A stretch of 64,000 nt of DNA from Erythroxylum novogranatense (taxonomy: Eukaryota > Streptophyta > Magnoliopsida > Malpighiales > Erythroxylaceae), in NCBI GenBank assembly GCA_029891385.1, contig CM057227.1, positions 94,202,818 to 94,266,817 of the forward strand, in the 5' to 3' direction. The first letter of the stretch is position 1; each line of letters begins with the position of its first letter. Below are positions 10,778 to 22,666 of this stretch, piece by piece. The notes under the pieces are model-generated. The model was not told the DNA's origin. It made no database searches and worked only from the letters and a program-made list of their open reading frames with translations. Made by a program: the position numbers and the translations under genes.

Positions 10778-11990
10778 GTGTTAGTTAAGATTGGAAATTG
10801 AATTGTTGAAAATGGAATGAATGAAAATTGAATTGTGATTGTTTTGTAATTGTTAGGATTGGGCATTGTTGGAAATGGAACGAATGAAAATTGAATTGTG
10901 ATTGTTTTGTAATTGTTAGGATTGGGAATTGTTGAAAATGAAATGAATGGAAATTGAATTGTGATTGTTTTGTAATTGTTAAGATTGGGAATTGTTAGAA
11001 ACGGAATGAATTGAATTGTGAATGTTTTGTAATTGTTAGGATTAGGAATTATTGGAAATGGAATGAATGGAAATTGAATTGTGATTGTTTTGTAATTGTT
11101 AGGATTGGGAATTGTTGGAAATGGAATGAATGGAAATTGAATTGTGAATGTTTTGTAATTGTTAGGATTGGGAATTATTGGAAATGGAATGAATGGAAAT
11201 TGAATTGTGAATGTTTTGTAATTGTTAGGATTGGGAATTGTTGAAAATGGAATGAATGGAAATTGAATTGTGAATGTTTTGTAATTGTTAGGATTGGGAA
11301 TTGTTGGAAATGGAATGGATGGAAATTGAATTGTGAATGTTTTGTAATTGTTAGGATTGGGAATTGTTAGAAATGGAATGAATGGAAATTGAATTGTGAA
11401 TATTTTGTAATTGTTAGGATTGAGAATTGTTGGAAATGGAATGAATGGAAATTGAATTGTGATTGTTTTGTAATTGTTAGGATTGGGAATTGTTGGAAAT
11501 GGAATGAATGAAAATTGAATTGTGAATGTTTTGTAATTGTTAGGATTGGGAATTGTTGGAAATGGAATGAATGGAAATTGAATTGTGAATGTTTTGTAAT
11601 TGTTAGGATTGGGAATTGTTGGAAATGGAATGAATGGAAATTGAATTGTGAATGTTTTGTAATTGTTAGGATTGGGAATTGTTAGAAATGGAATGAATGG
11701 AAATTGAATTGTGAATGTTTTGTAATTGTTAGGATTGGGAATTGTTGGAAATGGAATGAATGAAAATTGAATTGTGATTGTTTTGTAATTGTTAGGATTG
11801 AGAATTGTTGGAAATGGAATGAATTAAAATTGAATTGTGAATGTTTTGTAATTGTTAGGATTGAGAATTGTTGGAAATGGAATGAATGGAAATTGAATTG
11901 TGATTGTTTTGTAATTGTTAGGATTGGGAATTGTTACGAATGGAAATACAATAATGAATGTTATGTGATTATTGAGATTGAAAATTGACA
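10778..11990 (+). repeat. 63-bp minisatellite, about 20 copies
   Basis: The core GTTTTGTAATTGTTAGGATT recurs at 10841, 10904, 10967, 11024, 11087, 11150, 11213, 11276, 11339, 11402, 11465, 11528, 11591, 11654, 11717, 11780, 11843 and 11906. Every step is 63 bp except one of 57. Degenerate copies flank both ends. Units differ by one to a few bases (for example GTGAATG versus GTGATTG). As 63 is a multiple of three, 21-residue peptide repeats can be read, but they have no start context or fold and vary without regard to codon position. The array lies within the inferred first intron of the hAT transposase gene. Confidence 0.93.
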
Positions 11991-12164
11991 TTATTTGGGT
12001 TTGTTATGTGTTGGAGTATGTTTTGTGTTACTTATCATATATGTTGATTGGTTTGGATTGTTAGCTTTGTGATTATTACAGAATGTGTTATATTATATAA
12101 GATAGATATGCATATTGTCATTGTGTACTGAAATTATGTGTTATTTATTTTTGTGTACAGATAA

Positions 12165-14602
12165 ATGGAAGGAAGTTCAAATACTCCCGATCAACCTAGT
12201 TCAGGAAGATACAGTGATCCAGCTTGGGCTCATGTTGGTGTGGTTCCTGATCAAAAGAATCATACCATTTGCTTGTTTTGTAACAAACATTTGAAAGGTG
12301 GAGGAATCACCCGATTGAAAAGGCATTTAGCTGGGGTTAAAGGAGATGTGGAAGCGTGTAAAAAAGTAAGTCATGATGTGAAGTGACAGATGAAAACATT
12401 GCTTGATGAACATCAATTTAAGAAAGATAGAAGGGGAAGATTGAATCTTGAAATTGGTAGTAGAAGTTCATTTCCCGGTTTCCGTGGTGATTATGGAGAT
12501 ATTGAAGGTGGAAGTGGTAGTGGTACTGGTACTGGTACTGGTAGTGTTCCATCGCAGCCTCAGGGTCCTGAAGAATCTGAAGTGAGGAAGAGAAGAAGGC
12601 AGCTGTCTGGTTTCTTTGCACCACGAACAATTCCTAGAGCCCAACTTTCAATTCGTAGTGCAATGCAGACAAGAGATGCGGCCCACAATGTGGATATGGC
12701 AGTAGCTAGATGGTGGTATGATACAGGTTCATCATTTAATGCTTCTCAATCATATTCTTATCAACCTATGATAGATGTCATAACCTCTTATGGTCCAGGA
12801 TACAAAGGGTCATCGGTTGATGACTTAAGAGGTAAACTTTTGAGTTGTGTTGTGTCTGAAATGAGAGCTTATTTGGCTGAAAGAAGAGTGAATTGGGGTA
12901 TTAATAGATGCTCAATTATGTGTGATGGTTGGACGAATAGGAGACAAGAGCCTATTATAAATTTTTTGATTTATTGTTTTAATGGCTCTATGTTTTTAAA
13001 ATCGATTGATGCATCTGGCCTGATTAGAACTGCTGATAATTTGTTTCGGATATTTGATGAAGTTGTGAATGAAGTATGGGTGAAAAACATTGTTCAGTTT
13101 ATTACTGACAATGATTTCGCTTATAAAGCGGCAGGGCTAAAGTTGCAGAGAACTTATAATTCATTTTTTTGGACTCCTTGTGTTGCACATTGCATTGACT
13201 TAATACTGGAGGATATAGGAAATCTTAGATATTTTCCTGTTTTTGATAAGACCATGAAGAAGGCAAAAAAGATGACAAAATTTATCTATATTCGTGCATG
13301 GGTTTTAAATTTGATGAGAAGGGAATTTACCAATGGTAGGAATTTGTGTCGCCCTGCTGTGACAAGATTTGCAACAAATTTCTTATCACTTCATTCTTTC
13401 CTTTCGTTGAGGGTAGAGTTAAGGCAAATGTTTACAAGTGATAAGTGGGTTACATCTCAGCATGCTAGGTCTAATGCTAGAATGGAGGTTTGTAGTATCA
13501 TACTAGAAGATAGAAAATTTTAGTCGCAATGTCAATTCGTTATCCAAATTTGTGAGCCTTTGGTGAGGGTGCTTCGGTTTGCTGATAGTGAAGAAAGACC
13601 AACAATGAGTTATATTTTTTATGCTATGGAAAGAGCAACGGAAGCAATCAAAGCCAATCTGAAAAATAAGCCTTGTTTATACCAACCATATATCTCAATC
13701 ATTAATGAGAGAAGGAGAAAACAACTTTCTTCTCCATTGTTTGTAGCTGGGGCATTTTTGAATCCTAGTGTGTATTTTAGACTGGATGTTGAAAAGCAAA
13801 CTGAAGTTAGTAGAGGAATGCTTATGACAATTACAATACTTGTTCCTCATGACTCAATGCAAGTTATTTTGACCACACAAATGGAGACTTATAAGTTCTC
13901 TTATGGAGATTTTGGAATGTCGATCGCTATTCAACAAAGAGGACTTCTTTCTCCAGATATTACTTATTTCCTATTTCTTATTTGTTGAAATGTATTTATC
14001 ACTTTATTTTGTTTATAACACTACTTTTGTTTTCTTATAACTTGCAGTTGCTTGGTGGGATCTTTTCGGATGTAGTGTTTCAGAATTGAGAAGGTTTGCG
14101 ATTCGAATTTTAAGTCAATGTGTGAGTGCAACTGGGTGTTAACGAAACTAAAGCACATTTGAATTTATCCATTCCAAGAAAAGGAATAGATTGGAGCATA
14201 AGAGGTTGAATGACTTGGTTTATGTTCGTTACAATTTAAAGCTTCGGGAAAGGTATGTTATTTTCATTATTAATTTTGATATAATTTCTTATAATTTTCT
14301 AATAATTAAATGTAATTGTTTACTAGGACTCTTAGTAGCACAAGTTGTTCAAATGATCCAATTGCGATTGATAATATTGATATTTTGGCGGATTGGGTTT
14401 CTGAAAAACCCAATTTGGTCCGGTTGATGTGAGTGATTTGAATGTGGAAGATGATCTTGGATGGGAAAGCATTGACATGTCATTTGATGCATTAAATTTG
14501 AATGATGATGATGATGAAGCTCCTCTCAATGATGAGGATTTTGTACCAAATGATCGATTAGAATTCAGTGCGATTCAATGGTATCCGCCGATCGACGATT
14601 GA
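12165..14602 (+). pseudogene. hAT transposase pseudogene (BED zinc finger, DUF659, hATC dimerisation domain)
   Basis: The frame starts at ATG 12165 after an AG acceptor. It opens with a BED-type zinc finger (CLFCNKHLKGGG, then LKRHLAG). It continues through the DUF659 catalytic core, with DGWTN at 12924 and the TDN aspartate at 13107, followed by FFWTPCVAHCIDL. After an intron-like gap the hATC dimerisation block appears at 14048-14252 (AWWDLFG, ELRRFAIRILSQC, KKRNRLEHKRLNDLVYV). A last exon at 14327-14602 carries an acidic tail. Breaks: in-frame TGA at 12384, TAG at 13521, TGA at 13986, TAA at 14140 and 14149, and a one-base frame slip near 14420. The first two leave the same frame open on both sides, so they are simple nonsense changes. 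An intact copy would excise and reinsert such elements in the nucleus. Confidence 0.88.
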
Positions 14603-15200
14603 ACTTCGTGTTTTATTTTCCTCTTCTTTAATTTTACTTGTATTTGATCATTGATGTTTATGTTAAATTATATGTATGTAATATAAATGTAATATTTTGT
14701 TTGAGTTCAACTTCTACTGATTGCTTATTCGTTATCAACTCTTTTTGTAATATTTATCGTTCTTTTTATCGGATGTTTGAATCTTTTGATGTAATATGTA
14801 ATATTATTTATTATAATGATGAAATTGTATGATTGTAATGTTTTAAATACTTTGTATTATTCTTAGTTTTATAATTGTAGGATGATGATTGTCTTTGTTT
14901 ATATTAATTGTGGTTATTATTTATATGTAAAATATTTAAAATTATTGTTATTTCAAATTAATTGTCATTATTATTTATTATTAAGATTTTGAAAGTATGG
15001 TTGATGTAAGCGAAGAACTAATAAAGTATACTGAAGACAATTGTATAATATATCAATATAATTATTTTGTAATTTTAAAAATTTAGACTATTTTATAAAT
15101 TTAAAAATATCTCGAAAAGCATCGATGTAGATCAAATCGATATCCGATTTAGCTTTCTAAAGTCCAATCTAATACCGAACTCGGTACGATATTCATAACA

Positions 15201-15973
15201 TTATAATAATATATTCAATCAAAGATCTGACGAGGCCGAAGAAAGTCTCCCGGCAGGAGTATCGATGGTCTTGATGGCTCGTTACTGTTGGAACTCAACT
15301 CAAACTAGCAAACTTATCACTTAAGCGCTTTAACTATATCCCTCTACCCTTACCAATAAAAAGGATCTATAGGTAGCAAGACAAGACTAGGACAACAACG
15401 AGGCAGGGCCTAATACCTTCTGATAGGCCAAGAGTGGAAACTGACTGAAGGAGATTGTAAGACTGGTGTCAGACATCAAATTAGCGATTTTAATAGTTAA
15501 AAGAAAAACATCAGAGTTTACAATGATTAAGAGGAGAGTGGGCTGATAAATCCAGCCTAGCTCCAATAAGTATATCTATAAGCATCAAATCCCCAAGAAA
15601 TATATCAATAGCAAAGGTCAAGAGGGAACCAGTTTTAATTCCAGAAAACCTAAGGTTGCAGATTATTAAGCGTTTTACATCACAAGTTCCTGACCACTCC
15701 ATAGAATCTTAAACAAGTTTAATTAGAAAAGTAAAAAGATGGAAATTTCTCTTAAGTTACAAAAGAATGCGTGTCAAATTGGAAGCATATGGGCTTACTG
15801 GATTGAACAGAACACAGAACCTGACCTAACAGAATTTGCTACTTCCATAAAGCTGGCTAAGAATGACCCTGCTTCGCTTTTCAGCTTCTTTCCCTCTCAT
15901 TACCTTTCTTTGATCAGTAACAAAAAGGAAAACAGAAGAACAATAAGGCTATAGAACTGGATGGGACAGCAGC
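15201..15973. other. Spacer with the presumed 3' UTR of the VAP27 gene
   Basis: No gene or repeat was recognised. The part nearest 15,974 should be the 3' untranslated region of the minus-strand gene that ends there. Confidence 0.4.
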
Positions 15974-18900
15974 TTATGTCTTCTTCATGAGGTATCCCAA
16001 AACCATTCCAAGTAAGCCGACAAAGATGACAAACATGAAAGAGACACCACCCCGGTTTTTGTTACCTTCACGCCTCAGGAGATCCTGAACATTACCATAT
16101 CATCATGTAAGTGGATCATAGTTAATGGATTAAAAAATCTTTTACGAAGTTCAATATCTTAGCAATGTCATAGCAGTTAAATCTGTCACTTCAGTGTAGA
16201 AACAAAGATTAGGAATCAAGAAATAGGACTCTATTTCTCTAAATATGGTGCAAAGATGACAATGGGATGGATGAGAACTGTTCGGAACTCTTAACAAATT
16301 GGAAAATCAAACACCCAAAAGTTCAATCTATCAGAGCTGTGAACATAGAAGTACCTCATAAAAGTTACCAGAAGCATGTTGTAACATCTCTATTTATGTC
16401 TAACCAAAGCAGTCAATTAATTTAGCTATGTGACAATGCTACTGATTATTGAAAAAGAACAATCAATACATCAAAGTGGCGTAACAAGAAAGTGGAAACA
16501 ACTACATAAAACATGCTTGTAATGTTTATTCGAAAACGGTAAAGCAAAAGATTGGTCTTTCAAATAAAGTAAAAACAAAATGACTTACTAATTCCCGGCG
16601 AAGCTTGTTACTTTGCTGCAAAGCATTATTCTTTTCTTCGGTCAGCTTTGATATAATTGCTTTTGCCTGCAGTTAAAATATGTTGATCAACAGATCATAT
16701 GCTTCAAGAAACCTTCATGTTGCAAATATTGCCACTAGCGGTCTAGCAACAATAAAGAACACCTAGTACTAACTGAAAAATTAAGTCCAATTATGCGTGT
16801 GTGTGTGTGAGAGAGAGAGAACTTTGCACAAATAAGGCATGGCAACATCGGCTTTAGGTTTTTTATTTAATTTTTTTTTTAAACTTTGCTTTTAGGTTTG
16901 AATTACAAAACTCAAAATCAAGAGAAATATATTACAAAGTACAATAATTGTAGAAGATAAAGAAGTTATCATGTGTACATTAAATACAAAACGCATCAGA
17001 CTACAGAATAAGATGGAATACAGAGAATATTTCCACCAGAAAATCAATGAAATATGTCCTCTCTTAGAGCAAGGGCAGAAAAGAAGTGCATGGTATTGCA
17101 ACGAAAGGAAAACATTCAAAGCTATTATATTCTCTATGTTTACATCAGACAAAATGTACTAACGTCTGTACAACTCAAAATTTTACTAGCTCACTCAAAT
17201 TAAATACTCATCCTAGTTCCTGGAAGGGATTTGGAGTTAATTGCCAAATAAAACCAAGGAAGATGGCTAAGAAATCACGAATCAATTGAAGATTGGAGAA
17301 CAAGAGAAGCAGCAGAAAACACAATTTCACCCTTTAAGGCAAGATTTTAATTATCATATTGCAGTAGTCATCAATTGTAACAAGCTGATTTCGTCCCAAT
17401 AAATCATCCGCTCCCCCAAAGAAAATGCACTCCCTGAAGATCCTAGTCGTACTGATTCCTTAACCAGAGTGCAATGTAATGCATAGAGACCACAAATAAA
17501 AAAGATCACTAACTAATTTAGAAATTTTTCATCAGTCATAATGCCAGAATGGACGCAGTAAAGCACTCAGATTTTAAGGATTCAAAATTTCAACGCAGAG
17601 ATTCAGTATATCTATCCTTCAAATTTTAGATGCAGGTCATGTAGACATAACACTTTTCACGATGTGATAGGCCAACCAAACATTGCGAAAGAAATAATAA
17701 GATTGATACTCTATTAATAGAAACTAATGGTTGATACTTTTTTAATAGAAACTAATGACTGGGAGTTCTCCGATGCACCAGAAAGGAACTCACATCTGGG
17801 CATTATTACACTCAAAGATCAGGTTTTCCCAGGTTCCAGCCAGAAATGGCAATACATAGGTAATGATGGAAAGCAAAGTCAACCATCTGCTGTTGAAACG
17901 AGATCACATCAAGGACTAAAAATTTTTGAATAGCTCTTGCCAAAGATCCTTTTTATGATAAGCCACAATTAATGTCAGCTTATATTGCCAAAACTTTCAG
18001 TTAAAGCCAACCATTAAGTCACCAATGTTCTTAAAATTGTGGTAAGCGTCATTAAGAAATGTATACATCAGAGTTGGAAATTCAATTTTCTAATCATTAG
18101 AAGCATGCATCCCCAATTAACCTGAAAAAAGAGAAACCAAATCATAGTGAAAGCTACCTCCAAAGTTTTCTCCTGAGACTCAATCCGCTCACCAAACGAT
18201 CTTGCAGCCTGAATTTCACCAACATAAAGCACAACAACAATATTTCTCAGCATATTAAATCCTTCCAATACATAGTAGTTAATCAAATGAGAAATTCAAA
18301 GTACTGACATTAGAGAATTCACTTCCATTCATGTTCCCGTTTTCTGAAAGAGAAACCCTGGGTGAAGACCCTTCTTCAGAACCTTCAGGAACGGGAGAAG
18401 GAGGTTGAGGTGGAGAGACATAAACCACTCTCAATTTGCACTCCTCGACCTCATGCCCGGCCTCCTTATTAAACTAGAAAATGACACTTCCATAAATCAG
18501 ACGTCCAAGGCTCAAAAGTACCCAACCCAACCATATTAAAAACATGTTAAACCCAAAATTACCATTTCTGTGGTGATATCTTTTGGAGTTATGCCATCAC
18601 TTGCTTTGACACTCTGAAGTAAGAATTTGTCCTTGCATTGCATGTCAGGAGGAGCCTCCTTTTGTGCTTGCATTGTAACTGAGCAAATGAATAAAGTCCA
18701 GTTAACAAATAGATATATACATCATACATGTCTCACAATGGCTACAAAATATCACAAAATCTGTGAATTGAATAACAAATAATAGCACCTATGACATCAC
18801 AAGTTGATCGAGGCAACACGACCCCAGCATTTGGCCGGACACAATACTTCTTCGGGTTTGTCGTTTTGACCTAAACACCAGCACATCAATATTCCAAAAA

Positions 18901-19424
18901 AAGCAACATAAAAGCCAACTCTAAATAATCATTTCCCAGATCAATTCCAAACTGAACTCCCGGGACGAAATATTCATAATCTGAAGCTCCAAATTCTAGA
19001 TTTGAATATTGGAATGGCTGTTCTATCATTTGTTTCCCAATGAAAAGAAAAAAATTAGGGATTCAGGATTCAGCCTCCCGTCTCCTTTTGTTTTCTTTTT
19101 TTTTTTTCAATACATTTTTGCCAGCAGCCAAACAATACTTTTCTTATCTTTTAACATAGAATAGAATAAAGAAAACAAACGATCCATGAACAGAAAAAGT
19201 AAAAGGCAATTATTACCTTGAAAGCAACATAGTTATCGGTTTTATTGAACAACTGAAGGGAACAAGAGATCTGTTTCTTCAATTCGACTAATAAAAACAA
19301 AACCAAAACAATCAAATCCAATGAACAAAAACAATAAATCAAACAGAAAAGACATAGATCCACGGAGCTCACATGGAAATTTGAGCTCTACAGGCTCGAT
19401 ACCGAGAAGCTCTCCCGTACTCAT
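15974..19424 (-). CDS. VAP27: VAP27-type vesicle-associated membrane protein (MSP domain, C-terminal anchor)
   Basis: Eight exons on the minus strand: 19424-19373, 19287-19217, 18870-18789, 18678-18563, 18473-18309, 18208-18158, 16666-16589 and 16084-15974. All junctions are GT-AG and the frame is kept, giving 241 residues. The major sperm protein domain (about residues 5-125) includes SCSLQLFNKTDNYVAFK and KTTNPKKYCVRPN, the face that binds FFAT motifs of partner proteins. A Pro-rich linker (PPQPPSPVPEGSEEGSSPR), a coiled coil (about 163-210) and a membrane span (about 219-237) ending LMKKT follow. Plant VAP27 proteins sit in the ER membrane and tether it to the plasma membrane, endosomes and cytoskeleton. 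No lesions were seen. ATG 19424 is the first in-frame ATG; the codon upstream in the same frame is TTG. The gene symbol is the family name; the paralogue number is not assigned. Confidence 0.95.
16796..16821. repeat. (TG)n(GA)n compound microsatellite in a VAP27 intron
   Basis: A short run of GT/TG repeats passes straight into GA repeats inside the large intron before exon 7 of the VAP27 gene. The remaining sequence of that intron shows no other feature. Confidence 0.85.
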
Positions 19425-21836
19425 CTCGAACGAACCCAAAAAGACAAGGAGAAATGTTTGAAATTAAATAAAGAAAAAACAAAGGAAAAATAACGATATA
19501 TCTGATTGAGAAATCAGTTGTTATGCGAAAAAGCGGTTTTTGGGATATGAAAAGGGCAGAGCGAGAGGAAGGGGGACAGAGAGACGGACGGTTAAACACT
19601 TAAATTCTTTAAACTTTCAAATTAGCAACCATTATTTTTCATCAATTTAAAACAGCAACAAGACTAAGATGGGCAATTTGGTCATCTTAACTGCTTTCTG
19701 TGTATTTCTACTCCAACTTCACTTCCCTACCAAAATTACTTAAAATTGTCTAACTGATTTAATTTTTAGTTTGATTTATTTTAATAATTTTTATTATTAA
19801 AATTTATTTATTATTATTATTATAAATTTAATTAATTAATTTTATTTAATAATCTCTTTTCAATTAAACCTTAAAATTTGACCATCTCTTTTAATCATAT
19901 TTTACATTTTAAATTTTTAATCAATTTTATAATGATCTAATTATGATTAAATCTTTTAAATTTTAAATCTTTTATTTTATCTATTTAACTTTCAATGTAA
20001 TTCTTAAAGCAATGGCCAATACAAAGCTATTTTAAATAGAAATTATTTTATAAAACAAAATTTTAACTCTGGAATGAATAATTGTTACCAAAAATAGAAT
20101 ACCCATATTTCTTTCGTACTGGACATCCAATTGTGAAACTCGAAACACCACACCTTCTCGACCACCTTAACATGTTGAAACCCAGTTGGTCTCCAAGGAT
20201 CAGAAGTTGTTCAACACACGTCTCAGTAGTCTAATTTTTTCGGATTTAGATATATTTTCATAAAATATAGGAAAAGTGAAATAATGGGAATAGATAATTT
20301 GGTCTCGATTTTGAGATTGCAAGTTAAAGCACGTCAAATCTTCTTTTCTAATTATTATCTTCTAATCTTATTTTATTAAATCTTATGCATATATTTATAT
20401 AAAAATTACGTAAATAAAATATAATAAAAATACTATAATCTCAACAGAAAATTTGATCTAACCTAAGTAATGAAAAATAGATCTAATCATTATTCTTTTA
20501 GAAGTTTTGGGTCAATCATTGGGTAATAAAGGCAAATTTTGATCATCACAGTTGTTCAATAAACGATTAAATGATGTAATGATTGATGATTGATGATAAT
20601 TACATTACGCTGTATCAGATTTTTAGGTCTCCATTATAATTACCATTTCAATGATCTTTAAAATTTATGATATTTGAAGTTTAATGTATTTATTTAAACT
20701 TATTAACTTAACAAATATCTGGTCTGAATATTTGCCTTATGATCTTAAGTAGAGGAACGTTTGATTTCACTTTACGTTTTATTGTAAATTTTCATATTCT
20801 TGGTTTGTTTCTCTTAGAAAAACTTATTTAGTTATTAATATAAATTTAATTATATTTTGCCCCAACAATAATGAGGTACTAAATAGGAGTTAATCATAGA
20901 ATAATCCTATAAATTAATTAAGTAACAAATGAAATATAAAATTATTGTATAATTGTATAGTTAAATTATTTATTATTATTAAACAATTAAATTTTAATGA
21001 TCATAAGTTTGTAATGAACTTTTGGTTTTCATAAATTATATAAAAATAAGAAACCAAAATAAAATTTCGACCAAATAATAATTGTCCTAAAATTGAAAAT
21101 AAAACAGGTAATTTAAAATAATTGTGAAAGCAAGCAGGTCCATAATTAAATACTAAGTACAATTCTTAAATTAATTTAGTATATATATATATATGGCGTA
21201 GTTTGAATAGTTGGTTGAGTAAAATTAAAGTAAAATCAATCCTATTGGTTTGTATTTTCTTTATTATAAATTAATAATTTAGTAATTTAACAAGTCACCT
21301 AATAAGTTATTTTGGTGGATTTGGACAGTTTTTTACTAGGCCCTAGTTATAGGATCATATTTCCCTTTTAAAGATTATTATAAGCTTGAGAAAATTATTA
21401 AATCCGGAATTTAATAAACAAAAATACCATTTTGCAATTGGTAGTTTAATGGCAGCAGAAGTATGATTTAAGCTACAAAAGATGCACTAACTGGGAAGCT
21501 TCTACCTAAATCTAATCATAAACAAATTAACTAGAAAAAGCTAAGGAAAGAGGTCGCATGCCCTGAATTGGACGAGTAAACTAAAAAGTGTGGAGTTTAG
21601 GGAAGGGGAGGCTGCATCTTCGCTTGCTGCTCTTTTATCAACCCAAAATTGCCGCAAAATCCAACAACTACCCATCACCAGATGCCAAATGGGAATGGGA
21701 CATTTCAACCAAATCTGAACGCTTCACTTCTTAGGAATCTAAATTGCAATCAACTTGAATTGTTGTGTACGCCAAATTGGCAAAATTTTGGGATAAGATT
21801 TTCTGTTCAATATTACTCTGTCTTAGTCTGTCTCAT
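19425..21836. other. Intergenic region: VAP27 promoter side, then AT-rich spacer
   Basis: The first ~200 bp should hold the 5' UTR and promoter of the minus-strand VAP27 gene. From about 19,740 to 21,600 the DNA is AT-rich with no coding potential. A short plus-strand frame near 21,649 has no recognisable domain and is not called. Confidence 0.45.
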
Positions 21837-21838
21837 GA

Positions 21839-21910
21839 AATTTCAGTCATTTATTTTGTGAAATTCACGCGGAACTTACATAGAACCCACATAAATAAAT
21901 GACTGAAATT
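21839..21910. repeat. Short inverted repeat (17-bp arms, 38-bp loop)
   Basis: AATTTCAGTCATTTATT at 21839-21855 is the exact reverse complement of AATAAATGACTGAAATT at 21894-21910. It could be the core of a small foldback element. No flanking duplication was recognised. Confidence 0.8.
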
Positions 21911-22212
21911 CATTGAATACAATAAAACGTCATAATATTAGACAAGAGATCTGAACTCAAAATTATGAGACAGAAGGGAGAGAGAGAGCCATAATCATTA
22001 ATGGTTCCGATGACAAACAAACATCTAAAACCCATCTTTTTTTTTCTTTTTTTTTTTGGGCAGCCATGCCAACAGCCTAAACATTTTTACTGTTGTTATT
22101 TTGTAAGTTCAAACTCGCACGATACTCTGCTTTATGAGGCCGAGGAGAGGTTTATTGATTATTATAACCTTTCTATTTTATAAAAAAAGTTATTGTAGAA
22201 ATAGTGCAAATT

Positions 22213-22328
22213 TATTAACTTCATTGAATATGAGTGGTTGTTTGTTATACTATCCCTTCTTAAAATTGCCTATTAACTTCATTGAATACGAGTGGTTGTT
22301 TGTTATACTATCCCTTCTTAAAATTGCC
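22213..22328. repeat. 58-bp tandem duplication, two copies
   Basis: The unit beginning TATTAACTTCATTGAATA at 22213 is repeated at 22271 with one visible change (ATATGAG versus ATACGAG), which implies recent duplication. It lies just outside the left end of the large nested retrotransposon. Confidence 0.9.
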
Positions 22329-22407
22329 TGACACCAAGTTATATCTATATTTTTGTTTCCCCATAGGATAATAGTTCCATAAAAAATCATGGTTACAAAT
22401 TATTATA

Positions 22408-22666
22408 TGATCAAGCAAATACACGCAAGAGGGATAAATTGTGTATAAAAAATCAAGATATTTTCAAATCAATAAGATCGTGTTTAAACAAAATAAATTT
22501 ATAAAGAAGTTTACAAAAAAGTTCTGTGAGAAAAGAAAGCAATTATTCTATTATTTTATTTCCTTTTAAAATGATATTGTTGCTATATAAGGAATAAATA
22601 CAATTTGAATTTTAAAATGTTATACAATTATCATCAAAATCGTTAATCATAAACCTTGAGCTAACA
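22408..22666 (-). mobile_element. 3' LTR of element A, internally deleted
   Basis: It matches both ends of the 5' LTR at 59705-60870: the start (ATTGTGT.TAAAAAAT..AAGATA.TTTCAAATCAATA pattern) and the end (TGCAATTATCAT...GAGCTAACA pattern). It lacks about 900 bp of the middle. Next to it on the internal side, the minus strand reads AAAAAAGGAGGAGCA, a clear polypurine tract. Confidence 0.8.

Larger units (their letters stand above)
9356..15200 (+). mobile_element. hAT-superfamily DNA transposon, decayed (ends approximate)
   Basis: The boundaries are approximate; I could not find matching terminal inverted repeats or the 8-bp target duplication. The left flank (9370-9500) is crowded with CCGAT/ATCGG and CGGTACGA motifs that break with the surrounding AT-rich DNA. 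The right flank (15,120-15,200) again has CCGAT and CGGTACGA motifs, as expected for subterminal transposase sites. Between them are a GC-rich leader, a long intron with a minisatellite, and a hAT transposase gene, all on the plus strand. Multiple stops show the copy is inactive on its own. Confidence 0.6.

Noticed and set aside
11011..11988. Open frames with 21-residue Cys/Trp-rich repeats
   Set aside because: They follow from the 63-bp minisatellite being divisible by three; variation is not codon-biased and there is no start context.
9356..15200. Terminal inverted repeats for the hAT element built on CGGTACGA motifs
   Set aside because: The copies near 9,400 and 15,185 are in the same orientation and no 8-bp duplication was found, so they cannot be the termini.
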